Assembly: GCA_002496905.1 (NCBI GenBank)
Contig: DALV01000114.1
Span: 1 to 10,407 of the forward strand
Reading direction: 5' to 3'
Origin: Euryarchaeota archaeon UBA105
GTDB lineage: Archaea; Thermoplasmatota; Poseidoniia; Poseidoniales; Thalassarchaeaceae
Length of the DNA stretch: 10,407 bases
Part shown: piece after piece, positions 7,165-10,407 of the stretch
Position numbering within the stretch: position 1 is the stretch's first letter
How the letters are laid out: each line of letters begins with the position of its first letter
Program-made: the position numbers and the translations under genes
Notes under the pieces: generated by a model
Told to the model about the DNA's origin: nothing
Databases searched by the model: none
Seen by the model: only the letters and a program-made list of their open reading frames with translations

Positions 7165-8322
7165 ATGGGGAAGAATATAGTCGATATCGATGATAATTTA
7201 CGAATTATTGGAACCGCTCACGTCAGTACTGCATCGGTAGAATTAGTTAGAGAACAAATAGAGGAATGGAAACCAAACTTGGTTGCCGTTGAGCTCTGTG
7301 ATTCAAGATTGAAATCATTGCAACAGCCTGACGATTTGGATAATGACGATCTATTGAAAATAATCAGTGAAGGGAGGTCTTCGATGATCCTGCTACAATC
7401 TGCTCTAGCAGCACAACAGAGACGGATGGGTATGGAAACAGGAGAAAAGCCCGGAGCCGAACTACTCGCGGCTATCGAAGTGGCTGAGGAGAATAGGATA
7501 GACCATGCCCTTATCGACAGAGATGTGGTTATCACCTTACGACGGGCTTGGAGAAAAATGGGCCTAAGAGAAAAATGGAGAGTTTTGAATGCACTGCTAT
7601 GGGAAGACGATGATGAAGAATTTGACCTCGATGAATTAGTTGAGGATTCCGATTTATTAACAACTATGATGGAAGAAGCAAGAGAGGCTGCTCCGCGTGC
7701 TGGAGAAGTTTTGATTGATGAGCGAGACGCGTTTTTGGCTGGTAGAATCCAACAGGTCAGAGGGAAAGGAAAGGTCCTCGCTGTTGTCGGTGCAGGCCAC
7801 ATAAATGGAATAATTGAGCATCTTGAGAAACCGGCTCTTGAAACCACATCAAGACTAAGCGAATTGTCTTCTGAACCACCTAAACCAGTTTGGCCAAAGA
7901 TTGTGATGTGGACAATTCCAATCTTCCTCTTATCTGTGGTTGGCTACCTATTTTGGAATGGAGAAACTGAAGCCTTGAAAGATACAATCTGGTATTGGAC
8001 TGCGGCAAATGCAATACTAGCAGGATTAGGTATCGCATTAGCCCGAGGGCATCCCCTCTCGATATTAGTTGGAGCATTGGCTAGCCCGATTACAAGTTTG
8101 AATCCCACTTTAGCAGCAGGTTGGTTCGCGGGATACACCCAACTGAAGATAGCCGCCCCAACTGGAGGAGATGCAACCGAATTTCTAGCACTACAAAATT
8201 ACAGTTTATTCTATCGAAATCGCGTGGGAAAGGTACTGCTTGTGACCGCGTTTGGAAACTTAGGCTCAGCCCTCGGTGCATGGCTCGCAGGCGGTGCAAT
8301 CGTGGGCATGATTATTGGGTGA
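7165..8322 (+). CDS. TraB-family membrane protein
   Basis: This 385-residue protein has the architecture of the archaeal TraB family (TraB/PrgY/GumN superfamily). The N-terminal soluble domain opens with IIGTAHVS (about 14-21) and AVELCDSR (41-48), continues with DRDVVITLRRAWRKMG (118-133), and ends with VVGAGHINGI (207-216). The paired GxxH elements are the conserved features, and the superfamily has been proposed to be metal-dependent peptidase-like. A very acidic stretch lies near 147-163. The C-terminal third is membrane-embedded, with hydrophobic segments at about 243-263, 277-293, 296-325 and 355-385; the GHPLS and SLNPTLAAGW sequences between them are typical of the family. The Enterococcus PrgY relative lowers pheromone activity, but the role of archaeal members is not established. 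The ATG at 7165 follows a perfect GAGGTGAT site. The gene is tightly linked to folP and precedes the redox genes; a functional link is not evident. Confidence 0.9.
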   Translation: MGKNIVDIDDNLRIIGTAHVSTASVELVREQIEEWKPNLVAVELCDSRLKSLQQPDDLDNDDLLKIISEGRSSMILLQSALAAQQRRMGMETGEKPGAELLAAIEVAEENRIDHALIDRDVVITLRRAWRKMGLREKWRVLNALLWEDDDEEFDLDELVEDSDLLTTMMEEAREAAPRAGEVLIDERDAFLAGRIQQVRGKGKVLAVVGAGHINGIIEHLEKPALETTSRLSELSSEPPKPVWPKIVMWTIPIFLLSVVGYLFWNGETEALKDTIWYWTAANAILAGLGIALARGHPLSILVGALASPITSLNPTLAAGWFAGYTQLKIAAPTGGDATEFLALQNYSLFYRNRVGKVLLVTAFGNLGSALGAWLAGGAIVGMIIG

Positions 8323-8341
8323 ACAGTCAACCAACGAATTA

Positions 8342-8356
8342 TTGGGCGAAGCCCAA
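8342..8356 (+). repeat. Perfect 6-bp hairpin with GAA loop ahead of the ferredoxin-NrfD gene
   Basis: TTGGGC-GAA-GCCCAA is a perfect inverted repeat. Its core GCGAAGC is a sequence known for unusually stable mini-hairpins in DNA. It lies between the TraB-family stop (8322) and the preferred GTG start (8369), 12 nt before the latter. Part of it repeats directly: ATTATTGGG occurs at 8311-8319 and again at 8338-8346. It could be an mRNA processing or stability element. No U-tract follows, so a classical terminator is unlikely. Confidence 0.5.
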
Positions 8357-8368
8357 AGATGTGATGAC

Positions 8369-9781
8369 GTGGTTAATTTCGGCTTCGTTATTGACAATCG
8401 TAAGTGCATAGGGTGCCATGCCTGCACCGTCGCTTGTAAGTCAGAACACGATGTTCCGATAGGAGTAAACAGGACCCATGTAAAGTATATCGAGAAAGGA
8501 ACCTATCCAGATGTAACCCGAGAATTTAGCGTTCATCGTTGCAATCATTGTGAGGATTCACCTTGCACCACAATTTGCCCTACGACTGCGCTTTTCACCA
8601 GGGAAGATGGAATCGTCGATTTCGATGATGACCGCTGTATTGGTTGCAAATCTTGTATGCAGGCCTGCCCCTACGATGCATTATACATCGACCCAAACAA
8701 AGGGACAGCGGCAAAGTGTAATTATTGCGCACATAGAATAGAAAATTCCTACGAACCCTCTTGTGTGGTTGTTTGTCCCGTAGAAGCAATAATTTCCGGC
8801 GACCTAGATGACCCCAATTCATCAATTTCCAATTACATTAGTGAACACGAAGTGATTGTTCGAAAACCAGAGTCTGGGGCAAAACCCAACGTATTCTATG
8901 TCGAAACCAGTGAGGATATTCTTGACCCTCACGCCACTGAACGCTCAGGCGAATATCTCTGGACTGACCAAGCGGCGGGAGTTGGTCATTTTGCCAAGTA
9001 TGCCGATTCTAGGTTGGGTGCCTCGGATACCAATTCGATGATCGTTCAATTGGCACTTGAAAAGAAGGCAAGAGCCGCAAATCCACGAGATCGCGCCATT
9101 ATCCGAGATGTCATGGAACGCCTAGACGAACAGGCGGAACGACCCAAGAGAAGCTATGACCAGCCTTCGAAAGGCATACTTTGGGGATGGGAAGTTTCTG
9201 CATACATAGTAACCAAGGCGATTGCTTCAGGAGCATATTTGGTTGCTATGTTAGCAATGTTTGCTGGTTTAATCGATATGACCGATGAATTATGGTGGCA
9301 ATTGATAATTGGTAGTACGATTTTTCTAGGAATAACCGGATTTCTTTTGATTAAGGATCTTGACAGACCAGAGAGATTTATCTACGTATTACTGAGGCCA
9401 AATTGGAATTCATGGCTAGTAAAAGGAGCCTATATCTTGGGCGCCTTTGGAGCAGTATTGGTTTGTAGCGGCGCAGTTATTTTCTTTGACCTCGACAGGA
9501 ATTATCTCGATTACCTAGCAATCGCTGGCATTCCTTTAGCTACATTAACGGGAATCTATACTGCTTGGTTATTTGGCCAAGCCAGCGGTAGAAATTGGTC
9601 AAAAGACCCCTATCTTACTCTGAAGATGCTAATCGAGATGGTCATCCTTGGTGTCGCCTCTTTGGTATTTTTGATTTCTTCAGAATTTATTTACTGGGCT
9701 GTAGCCAGTGTATTGATTATACTAGTTTCTAGACATGCTCACAATACAGTAATTCAGCCACAACTGGAGACCTTACACTGA
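8369..9781 (+). CDS. Four-cluster ferredoxin / NrfD-PsrC-like membrane anchor fusion
   Basis: This is the electron-transfer and membrane part of a molybdopterin oxidoreductase complex. From the GTG at 8369 it is 470 residues. Residues 1-140 hold sixteen cysteines in four groups: 13/16/19/23, 58/61/66/70, 90/93/96/100 and 117/120/132/136. These are four [4Fe-4S] clusters arranged as in the beta subunits of polysulfide reductase-like enzymes. A hydrophilic linker (about 140-270) joins them to six clear hydrophobic helices at about 276-300, 309-328, 352-374, 381-402, 419-438 and 439-455, with DLDRPERF (330-337), a mark of NrfD/PsrC quinone-site anchors. Free-standing NrfD proteins usually have eight or more helices, so this anchor is compact. 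The GTG start puts FGFVIDNRKCIGC at the N-terminus as in relatives; an in-frame TTG at 8315, overlapping the TraB-family gene by 8 nt, would add 18 residues. The next gene starts 9 nt after the stop. Electron flow direction and substrate are unknown. Confidence 0.9.
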   Translation: MVNFGFVIDNRKCIGCHACTVACKSEHDVPIGVNRTHVKYIEKGTYPDVTREFSVHRCNHCEDSPCTTICPTTALFTREDGIVDFDDDRCIGCKSCMQACPYDALYIDPNKGTAAKCNYCAHRIENSYEPSCVVVCPVEAIISGDLDDPNSSISNYISEHEVIVRKPESGAKPNVFYVETSEDILDPHATERSGEYLWTDQAAGVGHFAKYADSRLGASDTNSMIVQLALEKKARAANPRDRAIIRDVMERLDEQAERPKRSYDQPSKGILWGWEVSAYIVTKAIASGAYLVAMLAMFAGLIDMTDELWWQLIIGSTIFLGITGFLLIKDLDRPERFIYVLLRPNWNSWLVKGAYILGAFGAVLVCSGAVIFFDLDRNYLDYLAIAGIPLATLTGIYTAWLFGQASGRNWSKDPYLTLKMLIEMVILGVASLVFLISSEFIYWAVASVLIILVSRHAHNTVIQPQLETLH

Positions 9782-9787
9782 GGTGAT
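9780..9787 (+). promoter_or_regulatory. Ribosome-binding site of the molybdopterin oxidoreductase gene, fused to the preceding stop
   Basis: GAGGTGAT begins inside the TGA stop of the ferredoxin-NrfD gene and lies 3 nt ahead of ATG 9791. The arrangement is the same as at the folP/TraB junction and suggests coupled translation of the two redox subunits. Confidence 0.7.
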
Positions 9788-9790
9788 ATA

Positions 9791-10407
9791 ATGGCAGAGT
9801 CATTCATAGAAAAGTTCGCCCAGAAATTGCGAATTATTCCAAATCTCGATAGACAACATTCAGATGGCAATTTGGAAGAATTGAGAAAATTTCCATCTCC
9901 TAACGAATGGCATGATTTCAAGGAACTAGATGCAAATGCATGGCCGGTAAGAATTGAGAAGAATTACTCCCTAGTTCCAACAACCTGTTTCAACTGTGAA
10001 TCAGCTTGTGGTATGTTAGCTTATGTTGACAAAAATACAGGTCAGGTTACAAAGTTTGAAGGAAATCCACACCACCCAGGAAGTAGAGGCAGGAATTGTG
10101 CCAAAGGACCCGCGACAATTAATCAAATTCAGGACACTGAGAGAATACTCCACCCTCTTCGTAGAGTAGGCGCTAGAGGCGAAGGAGGCTGGGAACAAAT
10201 CACTTGGGAACAGGCTCTAGACGAGATTGCTGAGAAAATTCGCACCTCTCTGAAAGCAGGAGGTGTAGACAAAGTCGTCTACCACGTGGGAAGGCCTGGT
10301 CACGAGGGGTATGCTAACCGAGTTCTGAAAGCGTGGGGTGTTGATGGGCACAATTCACACACGAATATTTGTTCGGCAGGAGCGAGAACAGGTTATGCTC
10401 TATGGCA
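9791..10407 (+). CDS. Molybdopterin oxidoreductase catalytic subunit (5' part, 205 codons)
   Basis: This is the catalytic subunit of a DMSO-reductase-superfamily (CISM-type) enzyme, cut by the window edge; full-length relatives are about 700-1000 residues. The N-terminal [4Fe-4S] site has Cys66, Cys69 and Cys73 with the fourth ligand Cys103 in NCAKGP. The Lys after it (Lys105) is the residue that conducts electrons towards the pterin in this superfamily. HTNICSAGARTGYALW (190-205) matches the segment that supplies the molybdenum ligand, so Cys194 is the likely Mo ligand. This puts the enzyme nearer polysulfide/thiosulfate reductases, formate dehydrogenases and periplasmic nitrate reductases than the serine- or aspartate-ligand types. 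There is no twin-arginine signal: the first 60 residues are polar, with no RR motif followed by a hydrophobic stretch. Unless another factor exports it, the protein is probably cytoplasmic. It is co-translated with the ferredoxin-NrfD gene. Substrate and exact subfamily cannot be decided from this fragment. Confidence 0.92.
   Translation, partial: MAESFIEKFAQKLRIIPNLDRQHSDGNLEELRKFPSPNEWHDFKELDANAWPVRIEKNYSLVPTTCFNCESACGMLAYVDKNTGQVTKFEGNPHHPGSRGRNCAKGPATINQIQDTERILHPLRRVGARGEGGWEQITWEQALDEIAEKIRTSLKAGGVDKVVYHVGRPGHEGYANRVLKAWGVDGHNSHTNICSAGARTGYALW

Noticed and set aside
7218..7847. A 209-codon minus-strand open frame opposite the TraB-family gene
   Set aside because: Its product is very rich in Ser, Ala and Ile with no family resemblance, as expected for the complement of a real gene. 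The plus-strand gene has clear family motifs and a perfect ribosome-binding site.
8342..8356. The hairpin as an intrinsic terminator
   Set aside because: No T-run follows it, and a terminator there would cut the redox genes off from any visible promoter.
8121..8411. A 96-codon plus-strand frame bridging the TraB-family and ferredoxin-NrfD genes
   Set aside because: It overlaps both real genes in another frame, its sequence is compositionally odd (many Arg, Ser and Cys) and it would hide the hairpin region. It has no ribosome-binding site.
9791..9970. Possible Tat signal on the molybdopterin subunit
   Set aside because: No paired arginines followed by a hydrophobic segment were found in the first 60 residues.
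1..10407. CRISPR arrays, tRNA or rRNA genes, insertion sequences, integrase sites
   Set aside because: No regularly spaced repeats, RNA-gene signatures, transposase-like frames or terminal inverted repeats were seen on either strand. The sequence is filled with ordinary coding regions.

Overview
The window looks archaeal, most probably a low-GC marine euryarchaeon; a Marine Group II/Poseidoniales-like lineage is my best guess, but I infer this from gene content and cannot confirm it without a phylogeny. The strongest domain-level evidence is a complete Trm56-type tRNA ribose methyltransferase, a family essentially confined to archaea. A TraB-family membrane protein of the archaeal layout, a FUN14 protein and ribosome-binding sites of the GAGGTGAT type (complementary to the archaeal 16S 3' end) agree with it.

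The window is two divergent gene sets pointing away from a 55-bp gap at 6267-6321. The minus-strand set runs leftwards: an unrecognised four-helix membrane protein, trm56, carA, carB and, at the left edge, the start of a FUN14-family gene. The junctions are very tight: a 4-nt gap, a 4-nt GTGA overlap and a 1-nt TGATG overlap, then a 45-nt gap before FUN14. The first four genes are therefore probably one co-transcribed, translationally coupled unit. CarA and CarB form the glutamine-dependent carbamoyl-phosphate synthetase that feeds pyrimidine and arginine synthesis.

The plus-strand set runs rightwards: folP (dihydropteroate synthase), a TraB-family membrane protein, a fusion of a four-cluster ferredoxin domain with an NrfD/PsrC-like membrane anchor, and the first 205 codons of a molybdopterin oxidoreductase, cut by the right edge. 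The last two encode an electron-transfer complex of the CISM type: a molybdopterin catalytic subunit, a four-[4Fe-4S] subunit and a quinone-interacting membrane anchor, here with the last two on one polypeptide. Its substrate cannot be read from the sequence. The catalytic subunit has no visible Tat signal, so the active site may face the cytoplasm.

No RNA genes, CRISPR arrays, insertion sequences, integrases or broken genes were seen. Nearly every base is coding; the longest gap is 55 bp. The least explained parts are the redox pair, the unknown membrane protein coupled to trm56, the roughly 60-residue leader on CarA, and a stable hairpin ahead of the ferredoxin-NrfD gene.
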